This document shows positions 37,434 to 46,029 of a stretch of DNA of 64,000 nt, piece after piece (the first letter of the stretch is position 1; each line of letters opens with the position of its first letter). The stretch comes from Erythrobacter sp. KY5 (GTDB taxonomy: Bacteria; Pseudomonadota; Alphaproteobacteria; Sphingomonadales; Sphingomonadaceae), in contig NZ_CP021912.1 of assembly GCF_003264115.1 (NCBI RefSeq), positions 1,037,001-1,101,000 on the forward strand, in the 5' to 3' direction. Made by a program: the position numbers and the translations under genes. The notes under the pieces are model-generated. The model was not told the origin of the DNA, did not search any database, and worked only from the letters and a program-made list of their open reading frames with translations.

Positions 37434-38296
37434 ATCTCGCCCTCTCGTGTCGCGAGCCCGCGCTTCTCGAGGTCGATGAGATGCGCGGTCACGCTCATCT
37501 CGGCGGCGGGGATCAGGCGTTCGTCCAGACCCTTGTACATATGCGGGATGAAGGCGCTGACGGGTCGCGCTTCTTCGCCCAGCAGGCGCATGATCTGGTT
37601 CTCGCGCTGGCGGCGATGGCCGATCATGCCGCGCACCAGCTGGCGCGGCTTCGTGATCGCTTCGCCGTGGGCCGAGTGATAGACCGCGTCCTCGCGGCGC
37701 TGCAGCTTTTCAAGGCTCGCCATGTAATCGCCCATGTCGCCATCGGGCGGGATGACGACGCTGGTGGACCAGCCCATCACGTGATCGCCGGTAAAGAGCG
37801 ATCCGCTCTCCTCCAGCGCAAAGCACAGATGGTTCGACGTGTGGCCCGGCGTCGCAACGGCGGTCAGCGTCCATCCCGTCCCGCGCATCTGCTCGCCATC
37901 TTCGAGCACGCGGTCGGGATCGTAGGTCGGGTCAAATGCCTCGTCCGCGCGTGGCAAGTCGGTTTTGAGCACGAGCGGCGCGCAGCCAACGACCGGCGCT
38001 CCGGTTTTCTCGGACAAAGGCGCGGCGGCGGGCGAATGATCGCGGTGCGTGTGAGTGCACATGATCGCGGCAACTTTGCGCTCGCCGACAGCGGCAAGGA
38101 TCGCCTCGATGTGCGCAGCCTCATTCGGTCCCGGATCGATCACCGCGCAATCGGGGCCGTCAAGCTGGCCGACGACGTAAGTCTGCGTGCCCGTATAGGT
38201 ATAAGGCGAGGGATTGGGTGCCAGCACGCGCGTTACCAGCGGTTCGACCTGATCGGCCAAACCCGTGGGCCATGGCTTGGGAGGAATGGGTGGCAT
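37418..38296 (-). CDS. metallo-beta-lactamase fold hydrolase
   Basis: Cytoplasmic hydrolase of 292 residues. The zinc motif HTHRDH is followed by GHTSNHL, GDHVMGW and SAHGEAI, giving a complete metal site. A C-terminal winged-helix-like part (MTAHLIDLEKRGLATREGEIW) matches the LACTB2-like subgroup, some of which act on RNA or thioesters; the substrate here is open. ATG 38296 begins MPPIPPKPWP; no strong ribosome-binding site is seen. Divergent from glpK with 54 bp between the starts. Confidence 0.87.
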   Translation of the reverse strand: MPPIPPKPWPTGLADQVEPLVTRVLAPNPSPYTYTGTQTYVVGQLDGPDCAVIDPGPNEAAHIEAILAAVGERKVAAIMCTHTHRDHSPAAAPLSEKTGAPVVGCAPLVLKTDLPRADEAFDPTYDPDRVLEDGEQMRGTGWTLTAVATPGHTSNHLCFALEESGSLFTGDHVMGWSTSVVIPPDGDMGDYMASLEKLQRREDAVYHSAHGEAITKPRQLVRGMIGHRRQRENQIMRLLGEEARPVSAFIPHMYKGLDERLIPAAEMSVTAHLIDLEKRGLATREGEIWRTV

Positions 38297-38350
38297 GGGC
38301 TTGCATATGGGGTGAAGCGTGGCACATGTCACGCCCAAGAGAGGGATCGA

Positions 38351-39823
38351 ATGTCTGATTACATACTCGTCCTTGACGAAGGCACCACATCCACCCGCGC
38401 CATGCTGTTTGCGAGCGATGGCGTGCTGATCGACAGCGCGCAGGAGGAACTGACCCAGCATTATCCGCAAGCTGGCTGGGTCGAGCATGATGCGGGCGAG
38501 ATCTGGGAAAAGACCTTGAAATGCGCGTTAGCCCTGATCCCCAAGGCGGGCGGCGCTGCGATGATTGCAGGGATCGGTATCACCAACCAGCGCGAAACGG
38601 TGGTCGCGTGGGACAAGGAAACGGGCGAGCCGCTCACCCGCGCGATCGTCTGGCAGGATCGCCGCACTGCGCCGTTTTGCGCAGAGCTTCGCGCGGGCGG
38701 GCACGAAGAGGCGGTGCAGCGCAGGACCGGGCTGCTGCTCGACCCCTATTTTTCCGGCACCAAGATGCGCTGGATGCTCGACAACGTCCCCGAAGTGCGC
38801 GCCGCTGCCGACGCAGGCACGCTTGCGTTCGGGACGGTCGAAAGCTGGCTCGTCTACAAGCTGACCGCCGGCAAGAGCCACATCACCGATGCCAGCAATG
38901 CCAGCCGCACGCTTCTTATGGGCCTCGCGGATGACGGCTTTGACGAAGGGCTATGCGAACTTCTCGGTGTGCCCATTTCCGCGCTGCCTCAGGTGGTCGA
39001 TATGTCGGGAAGCCTCGCTGAAACCGATCGTTCGGTCCTCGACGCGGCGATCCCGATTGCGGGGCTGGCAGGCGACCAGCAATCCGCGACGATCGGGCAG
39101 GCCTGTCTTGCGCCGGGAGAGACCAAGGCGACTTACGGAACAGGGGCCTTCGTTCTCACCAATCAGGGCGAGAACATACCGCTTTCGACCAACCGGATGC
39201 TTGGCACGGTTCTGATGCAGCTTGATGGCAAACGCACTTACGCAATCGAAGGTTCGGTCTTTGTGGCGGGTAGCCTTGTCCAGTGGCTGCGCGATTCACT
39301 CGGCATCGTCGAGGTCGCCAGTGAGACCGAAAAGCTTGCCCGATCAATCCCCGATAGCGGCGGCGTCACCATCGTACCCGCTCTGTCGGGGCTGGGCGCT
39401 CCGCACTGGCGGGCTGATGCGCGCGGCGTCATCACCGGGCTCAGTTTCGCTAGCGGTAAGCCGCAGCTTGCCCGCGCCGCTTTGGAGGCGATGGCGCATC
39501 AGACCTACGATCTCGCCGATGCTTTTGCGGCCGATGGGGCCCCCTGGCAGACGCTGCGGATCGACGGCGGGATGGCGGGCAATGACTGGATGGCGCAGGA
39601 CCTTGCCGACATGCTCGACGTCACGGTTGAGCGGCCGAGCTTCATCGAAACCACCGCGCTGGGCGCTGCGATGCTCGCGGCTGTCGGTGTGGGGCTCTAT
39701 CCCGATCTTGCGAGCGCTGCTGCAAAGATGCGCGGCGAACTCACCAGCTTCGAACCGTCGATGAGCGAGGATGTGCGCGAGGAACGTCTGGCGCGCTGGC
39801 GCAAGGCACTCGAAGCCGTCTGA
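38351..39823 (+). CDS. glpK: glycerol kinase
   Basis: FGGY-family kinase of 490 residues phosphorylating glycerol to glycerol 3-phosphate. LDEGTTSTRAMLF at the start, TNQRETVVAWDKETGEP, the FSGTKMRWMLDN region and GGMAGNDWMAQDLADML near the end are diagnostic. ATG 38351 follows GAGGG. No glpD or glpF is adjacent. A multi-hairpin repeat starts 15 bp after the stop and could end transcription. Confidence 0.95.
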   Translation: MSDYILVLDEGTTSTRAMLFASDGVLIDSAQEELTQHYPQAGWVEHDAGEIWEKTLKCALALIPKAGGAAMIAGIGITNQRETVVAWDKETGEPLTRAIVWQDRRTAPFCAELRAGGHEEAVQRRTGLLLDPYFSGTKMRWMLDNVPEVRAAADAGTLAFGTVESWLVYKLTAGKSHITDASNASRTLLMGLADDGFDEGLCELLGVPISALPQVVDMSGSLAETDRSVLDAAIPIAGLAGDQQSATIGQACLAPGETKATYGTGAFVLTNQGENIPLSTNRMLGTVLMQLDGKRTYAIEGSVFVAGSLVQWLRDSLGIVEVASETEKLARSIPDSGGVTIVPALSGLGAPHWRADARGVITGLSFASGKPQLARAALEAMAHQTYDLADAFAADGAPWQTLRIDGGMAGNDWMAQDLADMLDVTVERPSFIETTALGAAMLAAVGVGLYPDLASAAAKMRGELTSFEPSMSEDVREERLARWRKALEAV

Positions 39824-39837
39824 TGCTCGCAGAAACC

Positions 39838-39936
39838 GGCGTGAAGCGCCGCAAGGGCGACCGCCCGCCCGCAGCGGGCTTGTAGCGAAGCGGAAGGCGT
39901 CTAGCGAGGACGAAGCCGCAGGTGCGGCTTCGCTAG
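39838..39936. repeat. multi-hairpin dispersed repeat, copy A
   Basis: One of three related elements. It has a first hairpin GGCG/CGCC (39838-39850), then GCAAGG, the shared core CCGCCCGCAGCGGGC (39865-39879), the shared TCTAGCGAGGACG, and a 10-bp perfect hairpin CGAAGCCGCA-gg-TGCGGCTTCG (39911-39932). Compared with copies B and C the middle hairpin is degenerate. It occupies the gap between converging glpK and DUF1465 genes and might act as a terminator on either strand. Confidence 0.8.
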
Positions 39937-39940
39937 GAAA

Positions 39941-40402
39941 CTACCCCAGATCCTCAATCCGGCGTTTCAGCCGGCTGTGGATCGCGCGCGCCGGCGATGC
40001 CATTTCGAAGCCGCAGCGCCATGCCTCGTCGAGCCGCGCGATGCGTTCATGCAGCCGCTCGGTCTCGGCAATGAGATCGCAGGTTGCAGGCTCCAGCACC
40101 TCGAGCGCTCGCGGATCGGCGCAGCGATCGGAAGGCAGCGTTCCATGCAGGCGCACCTGCGTCTCGCTGAGGTCGCCGGAGAAGAAGGCGCGCTGGTTCA
40201 ACAGCCAAGCAAGCACATGCATCATGCGCGTGGTGGTCTTGAGGCCCTCTGTCGACAGCGCAAGGCGGATGTCGGAGCTTTCGCCGTTCTCCGGTTCGCG
40301 CGTGCCCAGAGCAAAGACGGCGCGCACCTCGTCGGCAAGGAGAAGCGCCTCACTGTAAAGCGCCTCGATAATCGGGCGTGAAAGATCGGTTGTACGTGAC
40401 AT
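39941..40402 (-). CDS. DUF1465 family protein (RcdA-like)
   Basis: Mostly helical protein of 153 residues belonging to DUF1465. Caulobacter RcdA, an adaptor that helps ClpXP degrade the cell-cycle regulator CtrA, belongs to this family; sequence divergence means the same role here is an inference. Features: an N-terminal helix LIEALYSEALLLADEVRAVF-like, then MMHVLAWLLNQRAFFSGDLS and a C-terminal LHERIARLDEAW helix. It is flanked on both sides by multi-hairpin repeats. Confidence 0.8.
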   Translation of the reverse strand: MSRTTDLSRPIIEALYSEALLLADEVRAVFALGTREPENGESSDIRLALSTEGLKTTTRMMHVLAWLLNQRAFFSGDLSETQVRLHGTLPSDRCADPRALEVLEPATCDLIAETERLHERIARLDEAWRCGFEMASPARAIHSRLKRRIEDLG

Positions 40403-40550
40403 TGTGGGGTTGCGCTACGCCTCGCTGGGCCGGCTGACCAGCCGCCCATGGTTACTATACCGTTGTCGTTTTTATGGCGTCCCGTAGCGGTACATTATGG
40501 GAGCGTGTTTAACGCTTTGTTAAATCGCGGACTGCCTTCGCCCACCAATC

Positions 40551-40606
40551 CGCGCTGGCGTCCTCGCATAAGCTCGGGCGCGCGGTCGCGCTTGCGACGC
40601 CTGCGG
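40551..40606 (-). repeat. degenerate, reverse-oriented relative of the multi-hairpin repeat
   Basis: Read on the minus strand, this stretch shows CGCAAG, CGACCG, GCCCG and then GCGAGGACG in the same order as copies A-C, but with shorter and altered stems. It lies in the 343-bp gap 40403-40745, which otherwise holds only copy B and no gene I can support. Confidence 0.4.
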
Positions 40607-40646
40607 TGTCGATTTAGCGTGACCTCACCTGCGTATCACTGGTTTC

Positions 40647-40744
40647 GGCTGCACTGCAGCCGCAAGGCCGACTGGCCGCCCGCAGCGGGCGCGGCTTGCC
40701 GCGCATCTAGCGAGGACGTGCCCCTGGATGGGGGCACGCAAACT
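40647..40744. repeat. multi-hairpin dispersed repeat, copy B
   Basis: Hairpin 1 GGCTGC-act-GCAGCC (40647-40661), GCAAGGCCGA, core CCGCCCGCAGCGGGC, hairpin 2 GCGCGGC-tt-GCCGCGC (40689-40704), ATCTAGCGAGGACG, and hairpin 3 CGTGCCCC-tggatg-GGGGCACG (40717-40738) followed by CAAAC. Stems 1 and 3 differ in sequence from those of copies A and C but remain fully paired. It ends 2 bp before the stop of the YdcH gene. Confidence 0.85.
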
Positions 40745-40745
40745 A

Positions 40746-40943
40746 TCACGCAATGATATCGGGCAGCAGCGTGTCTTCGATGATCGCGATCTGGTCCTTG
40801 AGGCGCAATTTGCGCTTCTTGAGGCGGGCGATCTGCAACTGGTCGGTTGACCCTGCGTCGGTCAACGCGGTGATGGCGGCGTCGAGATCGCGATGCTCGG
40901 TGCGCAGCAGTTCGAGCCGTTTGAGAAGCTCCTGCTCATTCAT
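40746..40943 (-). CDS. YdcH family (DUF465) small protein
   Basis: A 65-residue helical, probably coiled-coil protein: MNEQELLKRLELLRTEHRDL, then an LQIARLKKRKLRLKDQIA helix. This is the YdcH/DUF465 pattern, widespread and of unknown function. Starts with ATG at 40943. A second family member lies 291 bp away on the opposite strand. Confidence 0.85.
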   Translation of the reverse strand: MNEQELLKRLELLRTEHRDLDAAITALTDAGSTDQLQIARLKKRKLRLKDQIAIIEDTLLPDIIA

Positions 40944-41234
40944 ATCGCAAACGAATCGTCCTCGAGGCTAAAGGGCCATAACTCATCGGTTCATGCGCCA
41001 TCTTGTCGCCATTCGCCAAGGCCTTTCGCGAGAGATTGAGTGAACATTCACAAGGCCGACCTTGAGCAGTTACCGCAGGTTATCTCAGGAATGGACGCGG
41101 TTCACCGATTTACGTTTCATCAGCCCTTTGCAAGTTAACTGTGTTTGTGATCTTATCGAGATCTGCGGCCCGGCCGCCTGATGCCGAGTCGCTCCCCGGG
41201 GGCAGCCCCCCGACACAAGCAAAGGAGAACGCTT

Positions 41235-41402
41235 ATGGCATCGCACGCATCTACGTCTCACGTGAATGCTCTCCAATCCAAACATGCCGGCCTTGAGGCC
41301 AAGCTCCGCGATGAGCTTGCCCGGCCCGCTCCCGATACGGCGATGATCCAGGCTCTCAAAAAGCAAAAGCTCAAGTTAAAAGAAGAGATTGCGCGCTGTT
41401 AG
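41235..41402 (+). CDS. YdcH family (DUF465) small protein, second copy
   Basis: A 55-residue helical protein with VNALQSKHAGLEAKLRDEL and LKKQKLKLKEEIAR, matching the YdcH family and the Lys-rich end of the neighbouring member. AAAGGAG lies 8 bases before the ATG. The 290-bp leader between the two divergent ydcH genes holds a GC-rich hairpin (41197-41212) but nothing else I can identify. Confidence 0.85.
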   Translation: MASHASTSHVNALQSKHAGLEAKLRDELARPAPDTAMIQALKKQKLKLKEEIARC

Positions 41403-41517
41403 CGGCGCGCCGGTTTCCCCGCAGACACATTCATCGCAAATGGCGCCAAAAGAAGTGCGCGGCGCATCATGCAAGCCTTTGCTTTTGCAGAGCTGACAGC
41501 CTAGTCAGGGCAAAGTC

Positions 41518-43788
41518 ATGACAGCCGCCGCTTCCGCCAGACAGATCCTCACCCGCCTTCACGAGGTGATGGCATCGCGCCTGCACGCGCAGGGCAAGCT
41601 TGACCAGGTGGTCGAGATCATCGGCGAATGTCTGTCGAGCGAGGTGTGCTCGATCTATCTCCTGCGCGAAGGAATGCTGGAACTCTACGCAACGCGCGGC
41701 CTGAACAAGAGCGCGGTGCATGTCACGCGCATGGCCATCGGCGAAGGGCTGACCGGCACGATTGCCGACAACGTCGAAACGCTCAACCTCGCCGAGGCAA
41801 AGGCGCATCCCGACTTCAGCTACCGGCCCGAAACCGGCGAGGACAAGTTTCACTCCTTTGCAGGCGTTCCGATCGTCTATCGCGAGCGGGCTGTGGGCAT
41901 ATTATGCGTTCAGCATGTCGACCCGCGCCGCTACGAAGACATCGAGATCGAGGCGTTACAGACCACCGCGATGGTCTTGTCTGAACTCATTACCAATGCC
42001 GAATTGGTGGACGAGGAAGAAGCGCTCAGCCTGTCGCCGCAGCAGTCGGGGCCTCAAACGCTTTCCGGGCTGACCCTGGTGAGGGGGCTTGGCGCCGGAT
42101 TTGCCGCATACCACCAGCCGCGCGTCCAGATCACGCAGGTCATGGCCGACGATACCGAGGCAGAGCGTAGCCGCGTCTATCGCGCCTTCGACAAGATGCG
42201 CGAGCAAATCGACGGTCTCACCACTCAGGCCGAATTTGGCGTGGGCGGAGAGCATGAGGAAGTGCTCGAAACCTACAAGATGTTCGCATACGACGAAGGC
42301 TGGTCGCGCCGCATCAACGAGGCGATCGATTCAGGCCTCACCGCCGAGGCCGCGATCGAGCGTGTGCAGCAGCACACCCGGATGCGCATGCGCGAGATCG
42401 ACGATCCGCTGCTGGCCGACCGGATGCACGATCTGGAAGACCTTGCGAACCGCCTGCTTCGGATCGTGTCGGGCCAGATCGGTACGGCGGCGCAGCAGGG
42501 GCTTCGCAAGGACACGATCCTGATTGCGCGCAATCTGGGCCCTGCGGAACTGCTTGAATATGACCGGCGTCGCCTGAAGGGCGTGATCCTTGAGGAAGGC
42601 TCGCTCACCGCGCATGTCGTGATCGTCGCGCGCGCCATGGGCGTGCCGGTGCTGGGCCGCGCAAACCGCGCACGCGGGGTCATTCGAGAGGGCGATGAGA
42701 TCCTGCTCGACGCGACTGCCTCAACCGCGACGGTCCGGCCTTCGGCGCAGATGGCAGACGCCTTTGCGCAACGATTTGCCAAGTCGAAAGAGCGCCAGGC
42801 GGCCTATGCGAGCCTTCGCGATGTCGAACCTTTCACGCGCTGCGGCACGCGCATCACGGTGATGATGAATGCCGGCCTGCGCGACGATATGAGCGCGCTT
42901 GCGATGACCGGTGCTGACGGGGTCGGCCTGTTCCGCACCGAATTTCAGTTCCTCGTCTCCGCGACCCTGCCCCAGCGCGAACGCCAGTTGAAACTCTATC
43001 GCGACGTGCTCGATGCAGCCGGAGACAAGCCGGTGATTTTCCGCACGGTCGATATCGGCGGCGACAAGTCGGTGCCCTATCTTTCCTCCGGCATTGCCGA
43101 CAACGATGAAAACCCCGCAATGGGCTGGCGCGCACTGCGCCTTGCACTGACGCGTGAAGGGCTGATGAAAGCGCAGGCGCGCGCCTTGCTTGAGGCGGCG
43201 GCGGGGCGCTCGCTCTATGTCATGTTCCCTATGGTCTCTGAGGTGTGGGAATTCGACGCGGCCAAGAAAGTCTTCGATGAGCAGCTCGAATTCATGCGCT
43301 CCAAAAAGAAAATGGTGCCCGAGCAGATCCATTTCGGCGCGATGCTCGAAGTGCCGGCGCTGGCCGAAATGCTGGACCTGCTTGTCCCGCGCCTTTCGTT
43401 CCTGTCGATCGGCACGAATGACCTTACGCAGTTCCTGTTCGCCGCGGACCGGGGGAACCCGGCGCTGGCGGAACGCTATGACTGGCTGAGCCCGCCGATC
43501 TTCCGCTTCCTGCGCCGCGTGGTGCAGGGCACTCTTGGCAGCAACATCGATCTGGGCGTCTGCGGCGAAATGGGCGGGCGAAGGCTGGAAGCGCTCGCTT
43601 TGCTTGGCATTGGCGTTCGCCGCCTCTCGATCACTCCGGCCGCTGTCGGCCCGATCAAGGAACTGGTGCGCAAGGTCGATCTTGCCGAGATCAACGATGC
43701 AATGAATCAGTGGTTGTCCGAACCCGGCGTCAATCTTCGCGAAGAGCTTTCCAGGTGGGCCACTGAGCGTGAAATTGAAACGGATTAG
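41518..43788 (+). CDS. ptsP: phosphoenolpyruvate-protein phosphotransferase PtsP (EI-Ntr)
   Basis: Enzyme I of the nitrogen-related phosphotransferase system, 756 residues; takes phosphate from PEP and passes it to NPr. An N-terminal GAF domain (~18-165, with VCSIYLLREGMLELYATRGL) is followed by the EI N-terminal domain, the phospho-histidine region with His366 in LTAHVVIVARAMGVP, and the TIM-barrel PEP-binding domain (LFRTEFQFL, IGTNDLTQF, GVCGEMGG). The GAF domain separates EI-Ntr from sugar-type EI and suggests sensing of glutamine or another small molecule. ptsO and ptsN are not adjacent. Confidence 0.95.
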   Translation: MTAAASARQILTRLHEVMASRLHAQGKLDQVVEIIGECLSSEVCSIYLLREGMLELYATRGLNKSAVHVTRMAIGEGLTGTIADNVETLNLAEAKAHPDFSYRPETGEDKFHSFAGVPIVYRERAVGILCVQHVDPRRYEDIEIEALQTTAMVLSELITNAELVDEEEALSLSPQQSGPQTLSGLTLVRGLGAGFAAYHQPRVQITQVMADDTEAERSRVYRAFDKMREQIDGLTTQAEFGVGGEHEEVLETYKMFAYDEGWSRRINEAIDSGLTAEAAIERVQQHTRMRMREIDDPLLADRMHDLEDLANRLLRIVSGQIGTAAQQGLRKDTILIARNLGPAELLEYDRRRLKGVILEEGSLTAHVVIVARAMGVPVLGRANRARGVIREGDEILLDATASTATVRPSAQMADAFAQRFAKSKERQAAYASLRDVEPFTRCGTRITVMMNAGLRDDMSALAMTGADGVGLFRTEFQFLVSATLPQRERQLKLYRDVLDAAGDKPVIFRTVDIGGDKSVPYLSSGIADNDENPAMGWRALRLALTREGLMKAQARALLEAAAGRSLYVMFPMVSEVWEFDAAKKVFDEQLEFMRSKKKMVPEQIHFGAMLEVPALAEMLDLLVPRLSFLSIGTNDLTQFLFAADRGNPALAERYDWLSPPIFRFLRRVVQGTLGSNIDLGVCGEMGGRRLEALALLGIGVRRLSITPAAVGPIKELVRKVDLAEINDAMNQWLSEPGVNLREELSRWATEREIETD

Positions 43789-43833
43789 GGACAGCCTGCC
43801 TCTGGTTAACGACTGCTTGGGGCATCCTGGCTC

Positions 43834-43849
43834 AAGCCCTCGGGTTTTT
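43834..43849 (+). terminator. candidate intrinsic terminator after ptsP
   Basis: AAGCC-CTCG-GGTTT forms a 5-bp stem (with one G-T pair) and four-base loop, directly followed by TT. It lies 46 bp past the ptsP stop. The stem is short, so confidence is moderate. An alternative pairing GGGTTT/AAACCC overlaps it. Confidence 0.4.
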
Positions 43850-43899
43850 ACAAACCCTTGCTTGACTCATCACAGGGCGGGAAGCTTCTTGCATCAACA

Positions 43900-44811
43900 A
43901 TGAAAATGCAAAATAACCACGATAACGTGGATCGGGTCATGGATAGCGAACAGGACACCACTTTTGAGGGCGATTCGGTGGCGGAAGATACAACTTCCGA
44001 CACAGCCGGCGGTCGCCTGCGCGAAGCGCGCGAGGCCAAGCGCCTCGATCTTGCTCATGTGGCGGCCGAAACGCGTATCCCGCTAAGGCATCTCGAAGCG
44101 ATTGAGGAAGGCGACTATGCCTCGCTGCCCTCTCGCACTTACGCGATCGGTTTCGCCCGCAATTATGCGCGGGTGGTCGCACTGGATGCGGAACAGATCG
44201 TCGGGATGGTCCGCGATGAGCTGTCCGAAGGACAAGCGCGCCAGTCGGCGATGCAGGGCGGTATGGAACCGGGCGACCCGGCCAAGCTTCCTTCATCTGG
44301 GCTTGCGTGGTTCGGCGGGATTGCCGCGCTGATTTTCGCGATCGGTGCATTCGCATTTGCCAGCACCTATTTCGGAGCGGGCGCCGACCTGCCATCGCTG
44401 ATCGCGCAGGATGATGCCGCAGCTGAGGAAGGTGCCGATGCCGGCGAAGTCGCCGTGGCTGCAAATGAGGCGAGCTCCGCCGACACTTCAGACACCGTCG
44501 CCCCGCCCACCGACGGCCAGGTCGTTTTCACGGCCACCGGCGAAGGGGCATGGGTGCGCTTTTACGAAGAGGGAGGAGAGCGCCTTTACGAAGGCGTCAT
44601 GGAAGAAGGCGACACGTTCGAAGTGCCGCTTGATGCGGACGATCCGCGCCTGAATACGGGTCGGCCCAACCTCTTCCAGATCACCATCAACGGGCAAGCG
44701 GTTCCGCCGCTTGCCGAGGAAATGGTGCCGGTTGGCGATGCTCCGGTTTCCGCCGCCGCACTTCTGGCGCGTGCCAATTCCCCGGACGAGCCGCAGATCA
44801 CCAACAACTGA
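43900..44811 (+). CDS. RodZ-like helix-turn-helix membrane protein (DUF4115)
   Basis: Protein of about 303 residues: an N-terminal XRE-type helix-turn-helix (GGRLREAREAKRLDLAHVAAETRIPLRHLEAIEEGDYASLP), a membrane helix near 143-165, and a C-terminal DUF4115 beta domain (VVFTATGEGAWVRFYEEGGERLYEGVMEEGDTFEVPL). This is the RodZ architecture, linked to MreB and cell-shape control, but mre genes are not nearby. The start is uncertain: ATG at 43900, 43906 and 43939 are in frame, and none has a clear ribosome-binding site. Confidence 0.82.
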   Translation: MKMQNNHDNVDRVMDSEQDTTFEGDSVAEDTTSDTAGGRLREAREAKRLDLAHVAAETRIPLRHLEAIEEGDYASLPSRTYAIGFARNYARVVALDAEQIVGMVRDELSEGQARQSAMQGGMEPGDPAKLPSSGLAWFGGIAALIFAIGAFAFASTYFGAGADLPSLIAQDDAAAEEGADAGEVAVAANEASSADTSDTVAPPTDGQVVFTATGEGAWVRFYEEGGERLYEGVMEEGDTFEVPLDADDPRLNTGRPNLFQITINGQAVPPLAEEMVPVGDAPVSAAALLARANSPDEPQITNN

Positions 44812-44965
44812 GCTGGCACCGCTCACCTCGCAATCCCCACATTCCCCCGTTTAGTACGCTTACGGGGTCGACTTGAACGCACCGTTTCGCCACAGATTCC
44901 GGTCATATTCATGCGCGCTTTCACATGATGCGCACACGCCAATGAAAGAGGGAGCCTGAACCACC

Positions 44966-45997
44966 ATGACCCCCGCAAAATCTCTGAAATTCTCTGGTCT
45001 GTCGACCTTTCGCGTGCAGCGCGCCTTTCCGGCGCTTGGCGCGATTGTCGCAGCCGCCGTTGTTGCAACCACGCCGGTGCCGTCGATGGCACAGGACAAT
45101 GCCGAGGCGCGCCTTCGCCGTGCCGAAGCCGAAATTCGCGCGTTGCAGCGCGCCGTGTTTCCCGGCGGCGACGGGCGGTTCTTCGAGCCGCAGATCACCG
45201 CAGACGGCAGTGCGACCGGCCCGGCAACCACGAGCGCTCCGTCGACGACCGCGGTAACCGATATTCTCGCGCGGCTCGACGCGATGGAGCAGCAGCTTCA
45301 ACGCCTGACCGCTCTCACCGAAGAAAACACCAACACGCTGGGCCTGCTGGGCGAGCGGGTCACCGGCCTCGAAGCGCGCGCGAACAATGCGCCGATGATC
45401 GCGCCCCAGACCGCCGCCATCACCGCCGAAGCTGAGGCGGAGACCGGGATCGGTGCCGAGACCGAGACCGAAGCGGGCGCGATGGAAAGCAACCTCGCCG
45501 CCATGACCGGAGCGAGCGAAGCCGAAACGCAGGCCCCCGCCGCCAGCGGGCCAAGCCCCGAACGTCTTGCCGCGGTTCAGGAAATTACCAAGCCGCAGAC
45601 CGAAGACGCGGCGGATGATGAATATTCCTACGGCTTCCGCCTGTGGAATGCCGGTTTCTATCCCGAAGCACGCCAGCAACTCGCCTCATACGTAGAGCAG
45701 CACCCGGACCATTTCCGCATCACCTATGGCCGCAACCTGCTTGGCCGCGCGTTTCTCGATGATGGAATGCCCGAGGAGGCGGCGCGCTGGTTCCTGCGCA
45801 ATTATCAGGCGGATCGCACCGCCAATCGCGCGCCCGACAGCCTGCTCTATCTGGCCGAAAGCATGATCGCGATGGGCGACACCCGCCGCGCCTGCATCGC
45901 GCTTGCCGAGTTTGGCGACACCTATCCCGCAGTAGCCACCGGGCGACTTGCCGATCAATACGAGAGCAATCGTCGCCGGGTGAACTGCGAGAGCTGA
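44966..45997 (+). CDS. cpoB: tol-pal system protein CpoB/YbgF-like
   Basis: Periplasmic protein of 343 residues: signal peptide (~1-42, ending SMAQ), a coiled-coil (ARLRRAEAEIRALQRAV) and an Ala/Glu-rich linker (~135-210), then C-terminal TPR repeats (~215-335) beginning EYSYGFRLWNAGFYPEARQQL. CpoB couples the Tol-Pal machine to peptidoglycan synthesis. The cpoB-tilS order is common in alphaproteobacteria, although tolB and pal are not in this window. Confidence 0.8.
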   Translation: MTPAKSLKFSGLSTFRVQRAFPALGAIVAAAVVATTPVPSMAQDNAEARLRRAEAEIRALQRAVFPGGDGRFFEPQITADGSATGPATTSAPSTTAVTDILARLDAMEQQLQRLTALTEENTNTLGLLGERVTGLEARANNAPMIAPQTAAITAEAEAETGIGAETETEAGAMESNLAAMTGASEAETQAPAASGPSPERLAAVQEITKPQTEDAADDEYSYGFRLWNAGFYPEARQQLASYVEQHPDHFRITYGRNLLGRAFLDDGMPEEAARWFLRNYQADRTANRAPDSLLYLAESMIAMGDTRRACIALAEFGDTYPAVATGRLADQYESNRRRVNCES

Positions 45998-46029
45998 TCC
46001 GGCCGGTTACCGGGCGCAAGGGGGCGCTG

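Noticed and set aside
41197..41212. GC-rich hairpin CGGGGG/CCCCCG as a terminator.
   Set aside because: It lies just upstream of a ribosome-binding site, has no T-run and could arise by chance from GC-rich sequence; kept only as a remark.
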